Notes under the pieces: model-generated
What the model saw: the letters and a program-made list of their open reading frames with translations, nothing else
Database searches by the model: none
Told to the model about the DNA's origin: nothing
Source: a virus
Reading direction: 5' to 3' (one strand)
IMG/VR virus record: IMGVR_UViG_3300025870_000004
Coordinates: 1-64,000 of that record
Length of the DNA: 64,000 nucleotides
Shown: piece by piece, positions 36,842 to 44,095 of the stretch
How positions within the stretch are numbered: position 1 is the stretch's first letter
Layout of the letters: every line of letters begins with the position of its first letter
Program-made: the position numbers and the translations under genes

Positions 36842-37549
36842 ATGGCACTACCTAAGTTAAATGAGTCGATAAAATATGAGATGGAGATTCCTTCATCAAA
36901 AAATATTGTAACATATCGACCGTATCTTGTCAAAGAAGAGAAAATTCTTCTCATGGCATTTGAGTCACAAGACCAAAAACAAGCAATGAGAGCAATGGTT
37001 GACACAATTGTTGCTTGTGTGTTTGAAGATATTACACCATCACAACTTACGACATTTGATGTTGAATATATGTTCACACAAATCCGTTCTAAGTCTGTCG
37101 GTGAAACATCTACAGTAAACGTAAAGTGTCAAGCAATTGATTGTGAAGAGACCGAAGAGGTTGAAGTCAATCTATCTGAACTAAAAGTTGAAGGTGAGGA
37201 TGTTAGTAATGTTATTGAACTGACACCAACAGTTTCAATTGAAATGCGATACCCTTCATACAATACCTTTGTTGATAACTGGAGAGAAGATATCAATGAG
37301 AGTGAGTTTGGGTTCGTCATGATGGAAGATTGTATTTCAGCAATTCTGACCGAAGACGAAAGATATAACGCATCTGATGTTTCGAGGAAAGAAATGTCTG
37401 AGTTTATTGACTCGATGACAAACTCACAATTTCAAAAGGTGGGTGAGTATCTAAGAACAATCCCATCTATGAAAAAAGATGTTGAGTTTACATGTAAGTG
37501 TGGACACGAGAATAAAGTAACACTGGAGGGCCTTCAAGATTTTTTTTAG
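36842..37549 (+). CDS. gp26: Baseplate hub / tail assembly chaperone gp26
   Basis: 235 aa (T4 gp26: 208). It has SKNIVTYRPYLVKEEKILLM and a MRYPSYNTF segment, typical of the T4_baseplate (gp26) family. Two Cys groups, KCQAIDCEE near residue 100 and TCKCGHENK near 222, form a probable zinc site. The gene ends GAT TTT TTT TAG. A run of eight T precedes the stop, and the -1 frame stays open for 65 more codons, so a longer gp26-gp51 fusion is likely. Confidence 0.8.
   Translation: MALPKLNESIKYEMEIPSSKNIVTYRPYLVKEEKILLMAFESQDQKQAMRAMVDTIVACVFEDITPSQLTTFDVEYMFTQIRSKSVGETSTVNVKCQAIDCEETEEVEVNLSELKVEGEDVSNVIELTPTVSIEMRYPSYNTFVDNWREDINESEFGFVMMEDCISAILTEDERYNASDVSRKEMSEFIDSMTNSQFQKVGEYLRTIPSMKKDVEFTCKCGHENKVTLEGLQDFF
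37540..37547 (+). promoter_or_regulatory. Candidate -1 frameshift slip site (T8)
   Basis: T TTT TTT T immediately before the TAG stop of gp26. Slipping one base back changes TTT TTT TAG into TTT TTT TTA and enters the gp51-like frame. Confidence 0.65.
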
Positions 37550-37743
37550 TATGCCTCTCGCATGACAATTTGATAAACCATTTTGAAACTAACTTTGCAT
37601 TAATGCAACATTTCAAATACTCATTATCAGATTTAGAATTCATGTTACCGTGGGAGAGAGAGGTTTACTTGTCAATGTTAAAAGAACATCTGAAGGAAGA
37701 AGAAGAACGACTGCGTAAACAAGAACAACAAATGAGAATGTAA
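37546..37743 (+). CDS. gp51: gp51-like extension of gp26, expressed by -1 frameshift
   Basis: 65 codons in the -1 frame after the slip site (CLSHDNLINHFETNFALMQ, then LMQHFKYSLSDLEFML and PWEREVYLSML). There is no ATG in this frame near its 5' end; the first is at 37603 (MQHFKY) and would drop 19 conserved-looking residues. The charged helical C-terminus is KEEEERLRKQEQQ. Its stop overlaps the tape-measure ATG (TAATG). Position and helical nature resemble gp51 and the T part of the G-T tail chaperones. A separate short protein from 37603 is the alternative. Confidence 0.65.
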   Translation, partial: LVCLSHDNLINHFETNFALMQHFKYSLSDLEFMLPWEREVYLSMLKEHLKEEEERLRKQEQQMRM

Positions 37744-39344
37744 TGGCAGAAGCAACAATAACAGACCTAATCCTCACGATTCGTGAAGAGAATGAAAAGG
37801 GTAGAGATGAGACGAAGAAGAATACGTCTCAGATTATTACTCTGAACAAAACATTCTCAGATTACTTCACTATGTTGAAACGTCAAGCGTTGGATGTAGA
37901 AGAATCAAGACGGGATGCTGATAAAGGTATGTCAACTGGTGGAACTGTTGCGGCAAAAACACCTAAATCCGATTCATCTGGTGGGGGATTTCTTGGTATG
38001 GTCGCCGCTATTCTTGCAGCGGGTGGCGCACTTGTATTTGGTTTTGTTGAAGGTTTTGTTAATGCAACAAAAGATATAATCAAACTCATACGAATCATAT
38101 TCAAACCAATTACAAAACCAATCGTTGCAGCGGTTCGTCTATTAATGGGCGCATATGCAAAGGGGATAAAAGCTTTAATTAACATTACCAGATTGGGTAT
38201 GTTCAAAGCTTTTGGTTTGGGTGTTGATGGTAAACCCGTTGTTGCAACAAGTAAATTTATGAAAGGACTCCTAAAAACACCTAGTGTTATTGGACAAGCG
38301 TTAAATGGTCTTGGACGTGCTTTTTCATTTCTTGGTCGTGAAGCTTCAAAACCATTTAAGATGTTATTCTTTGCTACACAAGCAACAGGTAAACTTATTT
38401 CAAATGTTTTATTTAGACTTAGATTTCTATTCAGTAAACTGACTGCTCCACTCAGAGGTATATTCACTAGCACAAATCAATTCATCAAAGATATAAAAGA
38501 GTTGGGCACAAGATTCGGAGCAGTCTTCAAAACAGCTCGGGATGGAACAAAATCCGCTGGGGTGATAGGTCAGTTTTTCTCTGGTATCGGTCAAACATTT
38601 AAGACTATTGTCAGCGCGGTCAAACCATTACTAGGTGTTTTCCGTCTCATTGGTCGAGTAGTATTCTTTCCACTAACTATTATCATGGGTATTTTTGACG
38701 GTATCAAGGGTGCAATGGCCGGAGCGCAAGAAGAAGGGATATTAGGTGGCATTCTTGGTGCAGTAGGTGGTATCTTTGGTGGACTGATTGGTATGCCTCT
38801 TGACCTATTGAAATCCGCAGTGGCGTGGATTGCTGGTAAAATGGGATTTGAGAATGTAGAAGAAACATTGAAATCATTTTCGTTCAAAGATATGTTCTTG
38901 AATCTGTTTATCGGTATCGCTGGTATGATTAATACCTTCGTTGATAATATCACATCATCGTTTCAAGATGGCATCGGTTCGGGTTTGTCTATGGTTTTAA
39001 CATATTTGAAGAGAATGCTTTTATTCCCTGCGGCTGTCGCCGCTGGTGGCGTTGCGGCATTAGCGGCCGCATTGCCAGGCGGTAAATCTCCGTCTGAAGC
39101 ATTTTCAGATGCATTTAATGCCACCTTCAAACTTGGCGAAGGTAGTGTTCTTCCATCACCATCATCTAACACATCGGGTAGTGAAATCAGTTCTCAAGTA
39201 AATGATAATGCATCGACACGAAATGGTTTCCTTGCTGGACAGTCATCAACACAAGTCATAGACACGAGTCAACAGAACAATGTCAACATAACTCAGACTC
39301 AAGATGTTGCTGCAACCGACGATACCGACAAGAAGCCTAATTAA
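37743..39344 (+). CDS. Tape-measure-like tail protein (gp29 position)
   Basis: 533 aa. The N-terminal helix (residues 1-70) is charged. Then there is a Gly/Ala hydrophobic segment (FLGMVAAILAAGGALVFGFV, about residues 84-105), a long helical body rich in Lys/Arg and Phe, a Gly-rich membrane-like stretch (about 320-355) and a second one near 430 (AAVAAGGVAALAAALPGG). The tail ends with NNVNITQTQDV. Such hydrophobic stretches plus helices, directly after the gp26/gp51 pair, fit the tail-length ruler (T4 gp29, 590 aa). Confidence 0.65.
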   Translation: MAEATITDLILTIREENEKGRDETKKNTSQIITLNKTFSDYFTMLKRQALDVEESRRDADKGMSTGGTVAAKTPKSDSSGGGFLGMVAAILAAGGALVFGFVEGFVNATKDIIKLIRIIFKPITKPIVAAVRLLMGAYAKGIKALINITRLGMFKAFGLGVDGKPVVATSKFMKGLLKTPSVIGQALNGLGRAFSFLGREASKPFKMLFFATQATGKLISNVLFRLRFLFSKLTAPLRGIFTSTNQFIKDIKELGTRFGAVFKTARDGTKSAGVIGQFFSGIGQTFKTIVSAVKPLLGVFRLIGRVVFFPLTIIMGIFDGIKGAMAGAQEEGILGGILGAVGGIFGGLIGMPLDLLKSAVAWIAGKMGFENVEETLKSFSFKDMFLNLFIGIAGMINTFVDNITSSFQDGIGSGLSMVLTYLKRMLLFPAAVAAGGVAALAAALPGGKSPSEAFSDAFNATFKLGEGSVLPSPSSNTSGSEISSQVNDNASTRNGFLAGQSSTQVIDTSQQNNVNITQTQDVAATDDTDKKPN

Positions 39345-39345
39345 A

Positions 39346-39369
39346 AAAGGGTGACCGAAGCCACCCTTT
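39346..39369 (-). terminator. Intrinsic terminator of gp32 mRNA (cUUCGg loop)
   Basis: Minus-strand AAAGGGTG-GC-TTCG-GT-CACCCTTT followed by more T. Ten base pairs with one G-U pair close a C(UUCG)G tetraloop. It lies 25 bases past the gp32 stop, in the convergent gap, and may also stop the opposing transcript. Confidence 0.85.
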
Positions 39370-39394
39370 CTCATCATCCATAGGAGAATGAATC

Positions 39395-40315
39395 CTAGTC
39401 TTCCGCAGCGAGTTTCGCGAAGTAAGACAGTGTGTCATCATCGTCATCGGTTGATGCAATGACAGGTTCAGGCGCAGACTGAATGACTTGCGGTTCTGTT
39501 GCTTTTGGTTCAACAGTCTCGGCAGTCTGTGTCAGTGCTTCGTTCTTGACAGTTGAACCACCACCTGTTGCTTGACCCAGAACAGTTTCGAGACGTGCTT
39601 TCAACTCATCATAGGTTTTGTAACTTGATGCATCGGTGAACTCAGTGACCTCGTGCAACTGATTGTAAGTTGCTTCGAGTTTTGTCTCATCAGCATCGAA
39701 CAATGATGTCTGTGCTTTGAACTCTGACTTGTCATAGTTACGATATCCTGCAACGTTACGAATCTTCAGTTGGAAGTTCGCACCAGCCCAGAAGTCAAAC
39801 GGATTGATTGGTGTTTCGCCAGGAAACTCTGGTTGCATCTTGTCCATAACCTTATCAAAGATTTTCTTACCATAGTCATACAGGAATACCTTACCCTCAT
39901 TCTGAGGATTGGCAGGGTCACTGATAACAATGATGTTAGAGACGTGATGCAGACGGCGTTTCTGTTTACGCGCAGTTTCTTTGTCTTCCTCGATACCAGA
40001 GTTCCAAAGGCGTGAGTTGTATTCACTCACAGGGTCATTGTTACCCAGAGTAGTCAGAGACTTCTCAACATACCATTGACCAGTCGGGCCTTTGAAGAAG
40101 TGGTCGAAGTAACGAACCCACGGGAGTTCCTGACCTTCGACAGCAGGAAGAAAACGAATCTCTGCGTATCCGTTACCAGCGTCATCGACAGTTGGTTTCC
40201 AGAAACGTAGGTCTTCATATTTGTTTTTGGTTTGTTTTGTGCCAGACATTTCTTGGGCAGCAGATGCCAGTTTAGAAATATCAGGACGATTAGATTTTAG
40301 ATTTGCAAAAGACAT
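39395..40315 (-). CDS. gp32: Single-stranded DNA-binding protein gp32
   Basis: 306 aa (T4: 301). It has YAEIRFLPAVEG, GQWYVEKSLTTLG, RKQKRRLHHVSNIIVISDPA, NEGKVFLYDYGKKIFDKVMD and DFWAGANFQLKIRNV, all matching T4 gp32. The Cys zinc ligands of T4 (CPVCQY) are replaced by DPVSEY, so zinc binding is lost. The C-terminus is acidic (DDDDDTLSYFAKLAAED), the tail that contacts partner replication proteins. It has a strong sigma70-like promoter and a UUCG terminator, so it is its own transcription unit. Confidence 0.95.
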   Translation of the reverse strand: MSFANLKSNRPDISKLASAAQEMSGTKQTKNKYEDLRFWKPTVDDAGNGYAEIRFLPAVEGQELPWVRYFDHFFKGPTGQWYVEKSLTTLGNNDPVSEYNSRLWNSGIEEDKETARKQKRRLHHVSNIIVISDPANPQNEGKVFLYDYGKKIFDKVMDKMQPEFPGETPINPFDFWAGANFQLKIRNVAGYRNYDKSEFKAQTSLFDADETKLEATYNQLHEVTEFTDASSYKTYDELKARLETVLGQATGGGSTVKNEALTQTAETVEPKATEPQVIQSAPEPVIASTDDDDDTLSYFAKLAAED

Positions 40316-40353
40316 ATTTGTATTCTCCGTATATTTGCGTATTATGTGTATTC

Positions 40354-40382
40354 ATTGTATCATAATATAGTGTATTTGTCAA
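40354..40382 (-). promoter_or_regulatory. Sigma70-like promoter of gp32
   Basis: TTGACA (40377-40382) - 17 bases - TACAAT (40354-40359) on the minus strand, about 35 bases before the gp32 ATG. Confidence 0.8.
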
Positions 40383-40391
40383 TACATTTAT

Positions 40392-40667
40392 TTATTCGGA
40401 TAAGGATTTTGAGTTACCCTTATCCAGATAATTGAGTTTCATTGCTTCCATCTCAATTCTCTGCTTAATTGATGTGGAGAGATATTTCTTCACATCTTCA
40501 ACCTCTATCGTATTTTCTAGACAGAGGTGAATTACAGCGTCCATATAGGACAGACTGTCTTGTTTAACGGTGTCCTCAATCATACGAGAGAACTTCTTCT
40601 TACTTAGAAAGTTTGCCTCCTCGTTTGAGTCAGAGTCAACACCACCAATAATTAAATCAACCTTCAA
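40392..40667 (-). CDS. gp33: Late transcription accessory protein gp33
   Basis: 91 aa (T4: 112). The core KKKFSRMIEDTVKQDSLSYM, then DAVIHLCLENTIEVEDV and SIKQRIEMEAMKLNYL, has the helical pattern of T4-like gp33, which bridges RNA polymerase beta-flap and the sliding clamp for late transcription. No ATG precedes the core; the likely start is TTG at 40667, overlapping the upstream stop, or another rare start further in. Its presence agrees with the TATAAATA promoters in this window. Confidence 0.75.
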   Translation of the reverse strand: MKVDLIIGGVDSDSNEEANFLSKKKFSRMIEDTVKQDSLSYMDAVIHLCLENTIEVEDVKKYLSTSIKQRIEMEAMKLNYLDKGNSKSLSE

Positions 40668-41112
40668 GTTCTTCTTTCAACTCCTTAGACCACATACCAA
40701 CATCATCATACCAGACACCGATTGTGCGTTTCACTTCACCGTATTCATCATAAGCTTTCGCAAGACAACGATATTTAATTTTACTCTCACGGTCTTCTCC
40801 ATAACGAAAGTCTAACCAGACACCAGTGGTAAGGTATTTTTTCATATTATAGATGTAGACTTCAAGGTCTTTGTATTGGGCTCTCTCAGTATACTTAATA
40901 GATTTCTTGAGATGCCTAATACCTTTTAGTTCCAACTCACAGGACTTAATCCATTGCTTCACTTTCTTCCAATGAAGGTAATAGTCTTCAGGAAGGTCAC
41001 GAATAGTCTCGTGAACTCCCATCCGACCATCATGGCCACGTGCTTCCCGTGCTTTTGCAAGACGTTCAGACGCAGCCTTCTTCTGTTCCGCAGTGAGTTT
41101 TCTCTTTGCCAT
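40657..41112 (-). CDS. Conserved small phage protein next to gp33
   Basis: 151 aa. Highly basic N-terminus (MAKRKLTAEQKKAASERLAK), central LPEDYYLHWKKVKQWI and a helix-rich body, then VKRTIGVWYDDVGMWSKEL. No catalytic motif. The basic helical start could bind nucleic acid. It overlaps gp33 by 11 bases, so it may share its regulation. I recognise the pattern as common next to gp33 in marine T4-like phages but know no function. Confidence 0.65.
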   Translation of the reverse strand: MAKRKLTAEQKKAASERLAKAREARGHDGRMGVHETIRDLPEDYYLHWKKVKQWIKSCELELKGIRHLKKSIKYTERAQYKDLEVYIYNMKKYLTTGVWLDFRYGEDRESKIKYRCLAKAYDEYGEVKRTIGVWYDDVGMWSKELKEELEG

Positions 41113-41115
41113 ACA

Positions 41116-41382
41116 CTATATAGTGTCGAAAGTTTGCAAAGTATTTACACGGAAAGAACGCCACCCTTCTACATCAAGGTCATAGACACGAACAGTTTCT
41201 TTCTTTTCATTAGCAACAACCTGAGTAGGTTTATGTTCATCAGGGATAAACTTCTCATTCAGTGTTGCTCGCATGTTGCGAACTTGGCCATCTTTCACTT
41301 TGATGAAAGACAGACGCACAATATTTTGTTGTAGTGTATCCATCACACTATCATATGTAAAATCAATTCCAGTCATTGTCAT
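41116..41382 (-). CDS. Small SH3-like protein (DUF2693-type)
   Basis: 88 aa. QNIVRLSFIKVKDGQVRNMR, a TLNEKFIP segment and VRVYDLDVEGWRSFRVNTL follow the pattern of a short family common in T4-like marine phages (one small beta barrel). Function unknown; the sequence suggests a beta barrel rather than an enzyme. Overlaps the upstream 52-aa gene by 20 bases. Confidence 0.6.
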   Translation of the reverse strand: MTMTGIDFTYDSVMDTLQQNIVRLSFIKVKDGQVRNMRATLNEKFIPDEHKPTQVVANEKKETVRVYDLDVEGWRSFRVNTLQTFDTI

Positions 41383-41521
41383 ATCCTACTGTGTCTTGAT
41401 AAGAGTTGGTAACACCAATCTCATCGAAATAATCTTTTGTGTCGTTCCAATACAGAACGTCACGGTTATCATAGTCACCTTCGAACAGGTCTTCAGCAAC
41501 TTTCTTCTTTGGGTGGTTCAT
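41363..41521 (-). CDS. Very small acidic protein
   Basis: 52 aa: N-terminal MNHPKKKVAEDLFEGDYDN, C-terminal GYDNDWN. Start ATG shares bases with the upstream stop (ATGA at 41519-41522), and its end overlaps the 88-aa gene, as in the rest of this tightly packed run. Rich in Asp, Tyr and Asn. Function unknown. Confidence 0.55.
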   Translation of the reverse strand: MNHPKKKVAEDLFEGDYDNRDVLYWNDTKDYFDEIGVTNSYQDTVGYDNDWN

Positions 41522-41724
41522 CATTCATCATTCTCCAATTCTGTAGGTGTCCAGATTTTATTGTTTACATCAAAATCGAAAGACCAATCCATAAACTGTT
41601 GATATCTCATCCAAAAGAAATACGAAATATTTTCAGTCGGTGGCCAATTTGATAATGACCAATCTGATAACTTATACATAAAGTCGCCAATGTAATAACA
41701 GATATAAGCCAACATTGTTTTCAT
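41521..41724 (-). CDS. Small aromatic-rich protein
   Basis: 67 aa from ATG at 41724 (MKTMLAYICYYIGDFMYKL), with AAGGAG eight bases upstream and a TAATG junction to the preceding gene. The first 20 residues are hydrophobic and could be a membrane anchor; the rest is rich in Trp, Tyr and Phe. Function unknown. Confidence 0.55.
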   Translation of the reverse strand: MKTMLAYICYYIGDFMYKLSDWSLSNWPPTENISYFFWMRYQQFMDWSFDFDVNNKIWTPTELENDE

Positions 41725-42263
41725 TATGCACACTCCTTCCACCAATCAGGTTCATCACGGTTTGTCCATTTAGCAAATGAACGTTTCTCATTCAAGTAGT
41801 AGAAGCGATATGCATCTACTGGGTCTTCGCGTTTGCAATAGTCAGGCATTGCTTGAGCGAATTTCGTCAATCCCACTTTGGGGATGTTCTTTGGTATGTT
41901 TAGTAGTATATCAGATAAACGAGTGTCTGTCAAGTGAAATTTACCATACCGATGAGTATATTCTTTACACGCACTACGAAAGTGACGATACAACCAGAAG
42001 TAGTTATCATCAGACTCACGCAACCAGATGTTACTTGGATGATTGACATGAGATGCCTTGTAGAGTTGATTGTCAAGTGTTGGATGTTTCCAACGAGCAA
42101 TCTTACGACCATTCGCAGTCTTACCATAATAGTGTTCACCATCAAGCACACGGTGTGCGGTTGACATTAGTTGAGCATACTCGACAATCATTTTGACAAC
42201 ATGTTTGTCAAGCATCATCTGGGCTGCCTTGATAGGGTCATTGTCTAGGTGAAAGATATTCAT
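41724..42263 (-). CDS. Conserved marine phage protein of unknown function
   Basis: 179 aa from ATG at 42263, chosen because it overlaps the upstream stop as ATGA and gives the usual N-terminus MNIFHLDNDPIKAAQMMLDK. It continues HVVKMIVEYAQLMSTAHRVL and later HPSNIWLRESDDNYFWLYRH. The conserved His, Asp and Trp residues could form an active site, but I know no activity for the family. A GTG at 42275 is the alternative start. Confidence 0.65.
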   Translation of the reverse strand: MNIFHLDNDPIKAAQMMLDKHVVKMIVEYAQLMSTAHRVLDGEHYYGKTANGRKIARWKHPTLDNQLYKASHVNHPSNIWLRESDDNYFWLYRHFRSACKEYTHRYGKFHLTDTRLSDILLNIPKNIPKVGLTKFAQAMPDYCKREDPVDAYRFYYLNEKRSFAKWTNRDEPDWWKECA

Positions 42264-42403
42264 TTCGATAAACACCCCACGATTTGTTTGACTGTGTTGA
42301 CTTCACTGAGATACTCATAGGCATTCGCACAGTGATTATAACTGGTGAACTCCACGACTTCGACACTACCTGTCATCGTAAATAAAACTAGAAAATACAT
42401 CAT
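42260..42403 (-). CDS. Very small protein, possible membrane anchor
   Basis: 47 aa (MMYFLVLFTMTGSVEVVEF, then YNHCANAYEYLSEVN). Its start overlaps the upstream stop and its stop overlaps the next start, both as ATGA. The N-terminal 11 residues are hydrophobic. The pattern (short hydrophobic start, then a Cys-Ala-x-Ala helix) looks like a conserved mini-protein; function unknown. Confidence 0.5.
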   Translation of the reverse strand: MMYFLVLFTMTGSVEVVEFTSYNHCANAYEYLSEVNTVKQIVGCLSK

Positions 42404-42663
42404 GCCAAATTCTCAATCTCTTTTAATACATCAGCAACTTCTTGAAAGGTCAAATGACCAATCACATCATCAGCGATAGTTGTATTGTAACACAAGTTTC
42501 CATTAATGTCAAGCACCGCGACTTCGAAAAGTCCATCGGTGTTGCCATACGAACTCTGATTACAAATCACAGATGCACCATACCCATTATCAAAAGTATA
42601 TGTATTCTGATACTGATTACGTTTCCTTATCGACACATGACTTACATTACGCTCCGACTGCAT
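42400..42663 (-). CDS. Small conserved protein
   Basis: 87 aa from ATG at 42663, preceded by GGAGGG at a good distance; the upstream in-frame start is within the neighbouring gene and less likely. The sequence has NTYTFDNGYGASVICNQSSY, EVAVLDINGNLCYNT and a C-terminal helix VADVLKEIENLA. A compact beta-sheet plus helix is likely. Function unknown. Overlaps the next upstream gene by 17 bases. Confidence 0.6.
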   Translation of the reverse strand: MQSERNVSHVSIRKRNQYQNTYTFDNGYGASVICNQSSYGNTDGLFEVAVLDINGNLCYNTTIADDVIGHLTFQEVADVLKEIENLA

Positions 42664-42895
42664 TGTAGTAACCCTCCGCTTTGACACGAAACTTCGCTTC
42701 ATTCATAATCTGTTCTTTGACGAACAACTCTGAGCCTGTGAACCACGCACACGCATCCTGCATGTCGTTGAACTCAGCAATCGGAATGACCGTATCAATC
42801 GGGTCTTTCCAGTTGTCCATGCCTTCTGTGAGAGTGTCAAACTTCTCACGGAGAACATCGATACGTTCATCAGTAGCAAATGTCAATAACGCCAT
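42647..42895 (-). CDS. Small helical protein
   Basis: 82 aa (MALLTFATDERIDVLREKF ... AKFRVKAEGYYNAVGA). Mostly charged helices; no motif recognised. Its ATG overlaps the stop of the 68-aa gene (TAATG). Confidence 0.55.
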   Translation of the reverse strand: MALLTFATDERIDVLREKFDTLTEGMDNWKDPIDTVIPIAEFNDMQDACAWFTGSELFVKEQIMNEAKFRVKAEGYYNAVGA

Positions 42896-43101
42896 TACAG
42901 AACCTCCACAACCATTTTGATAAAGTCTTCTAGGGGCATATGAACTTCCCAGTCTTTTAGACCCTCAACCGTAACATAGTCACGGCGGTCACTGCCAGTG
43001 CCAGGCCCATCAAGGACACCAGTGAGTGTGACAGTCTTCTCAACCGAACCCGCAACAGGCTCCCATGCATTCACAACAATTTGTTTACCAATCAATTCCA
43101 T
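42895..43101 (-). CDS. Small beta-rich protein, first gene of a sigma70 unit
   Basis: 68 aa (MELIGKQIVVNAWEPVAGSV ... HMPLEDFIKMVVEVL). Strand-rich with a C-terminal helix. It follows a sigma70-like promoter and so heads the early transcript of the small genes to its left. Function unknown. Confidence 0.6.
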   Translation of the reverse strand: MELIGKQIVVNAWEPVAGSVEKTVTLTGVLDGPGTGSDRRDYVTVEGLKDWEVHMPLEDFIKMVVEVL

Positions 43102-43128
43102 AATCTTTTATCCTTTCGACTATACTTG

Positions 43129-43157
43129 ATTATTACATATCTCGCGGAATTTGTCAA
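43129..43157 (-). promoter_or_regulatory. Sigma70-like early promoter
   Basis: TTGACA (43152-43157) - 16/17 bases - TAATAA/AATAAT on the minus strand, within AAATAATGCTTGACA; about 28 bases before the 68-aa gene. Confidence 0.75.
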
Positions 43158-43160
43158 GCA

Positions 43161-43415
43161 TTATTTGTCCCACTTAGAGAAGTCCCACCTGCCATCGAAT
43201 GGTAAGTTCAATCCCCATTGACCCCTCTTATTGTATTTGTAGTTAGAAATATGCATCTTCAAAATGTTAGCCTTCTCCCAGTCTTTATTCTTCCGTGCCA
43301 CTCTCAGTTCTTCATTCAGATTCTTCCAGATACGCTTATTCGCTGCTTTACGCTCCGCCTCTAAACTCTTGAGATGGTCTCTGTGTTGCTTCCATTCGTG
43401 CCATATATACATCAT
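43161..43415 (-). CDS. Small basic helical protein
   Basis: 84 aa (MMYIWHEWKQHRDHLKSLEA ...). Rich in Lys, Arg and Trp; long helix from residue 5 to 55, then a GLNLPFDGRWDFSKWDK tail. A DNA- or protein-binding role is possible but not shown. It has its own promoter and a leader ending GAGAGGAATACATTATGA, nearly the same as the next gene to the right. Confidence 0.55.
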   Translation of the reverse strand: MMYIWHEWKQHRDHLKSLEAERKAANKRIWKNLNEELRVARKNKDWEKANILKMHISNYKYNKRGQWGLNLPFDGRWDFSKWDK

Positions 43416-43440
43416 AATGTATTCCTCTCATCTATAACTT

Positions 43441-43469
43441 AATATAACCTATTCCATCGAATAAGTCAA
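43441..43469 (-). promoter_or_regulatory. Sigma70-like early promoter overlapping a stop codon
   Basis: TTGACT (43464-43469) - 17 bases - TATATT (43441-43446) on the minus strand. The TGA of the -35 box is the stop codon of the 87-aa gene. Confidence 0.75.
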
Positions 43470-43729
43470 GCATTATTTAGAATTTCACCGACAATCTCAC
43501 GGTCAATGTTATTACCACCACCCCACCGATGCGTTCCATCTTCATAGAAGAAACGCTCATCGTTGCCTTGCAATTGCAAGCCACGCTGAGGTTGACTCTC
43601 ATCGTCACCTTGCAAGTAGGTCAACATCGCACCCCAAATCTGGTCACGAGTTGCATGGTCACCGAAAGAACTCTCACAGAAGTTAACGAAGGCAACTTGC
43701 TCGTGAAGGCTAATAATTTGTGCAGTCAT
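43466..43729 (-). CDS. Small acidic protein, early gene
   Basis: 87 aa from ATG at 43729, which has GAGAGGAATACATT upstream; a longer in-frame start lacks a ribosome-binding site. Sequence MTAQIISLHEQVAFVNFCES ... WGGGNNIDREIVGEILNNA. Acidic, likely globular, no motif recognised. It is the first gene after its own promoter. Confidence 0.55.
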   Translation of the reverse strand: MTAQIISLHEQVAFVNFCESSFGDHATRDQIWGAMLTYLQGDDESQPQRGLQLQGNDERFFYEDGTHRWGGGNNIDREIVGEILNNA

Positions 43730-43758
43730 AATGTATTCCTCTCTCAATCTCTATATAC

Positions 43759-43787
43759 ATAATACGACAAAAAACATCTTTTGTCAA
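43759..43787 (-). promoter_or_regulatory. Sigma70-like early promoter
   Basis: TTGACA (43782-43787) - 17 bases - TATTAT (43759-43764) on the minus strand, back to back with a plus-strand late promoter at 43800. Confidence 0.8.
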
Positions 43788-43799
43788 GCGTTTTTTTCA

Positions 43800-43807
43800 T
43801 ATAAATA
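43800..43807 (+). promoter_or_regulatory. T4-type late promoter, rightward
   Basis: Exact TATAAATA on the plus strand, 18 bases before the ATG at 43826, with AAGGAG in between. Confidence 0.8.
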
Positions 43808-43825
43808 GAAGAAAAGGAGACTGAC

Positions 43826-44095
43826 ATGTCTGACGAACTATTTGATTTTGGGTTTACCCTAGTAGATGAGAATGAACTGGAAGCAGTCCAGACTGCCACC
43901 GCACAGGTCGCATCGGTGTCCTCTAACGTGGAAGAGACCCAAGAGAAACTCAATAAACTCTATAATGCAATCCAACCGTTGTTGAACAACCTGAAGTTGA
44001 ATCCTGAAAAGGAATACATCCTATGGCCTAATCGCACGGAGAAGATTGAACAGTTCGAAGACCATATTCAATCAATCTATCAAGGCGATAAGTAA
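43826..44095 (+). CDS. Small conserved T4-like phage protein
   Basis: 89 aa. MSDELFDFGFTLVDENELEA opens an acidic region; then a coiled-coil segment (NVEETQEKLNKLYNAIQPLL) and LNPEKEYILWPNR. I recognise this arrangement from marine T4-like phages, where it is of unknown function; a late promoter directly upstream suggests a role in virion assembly. Its stop touches the next ATG. Confidence 0.65.
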   Translation: MSDELFDFGFTLVDENELEAVQTATAQVASVSSNVEETQEKLNKLYNAIQPLLNNLKLNPEKEYILWPNRTEKIEQFEDHIQSIYQGDK

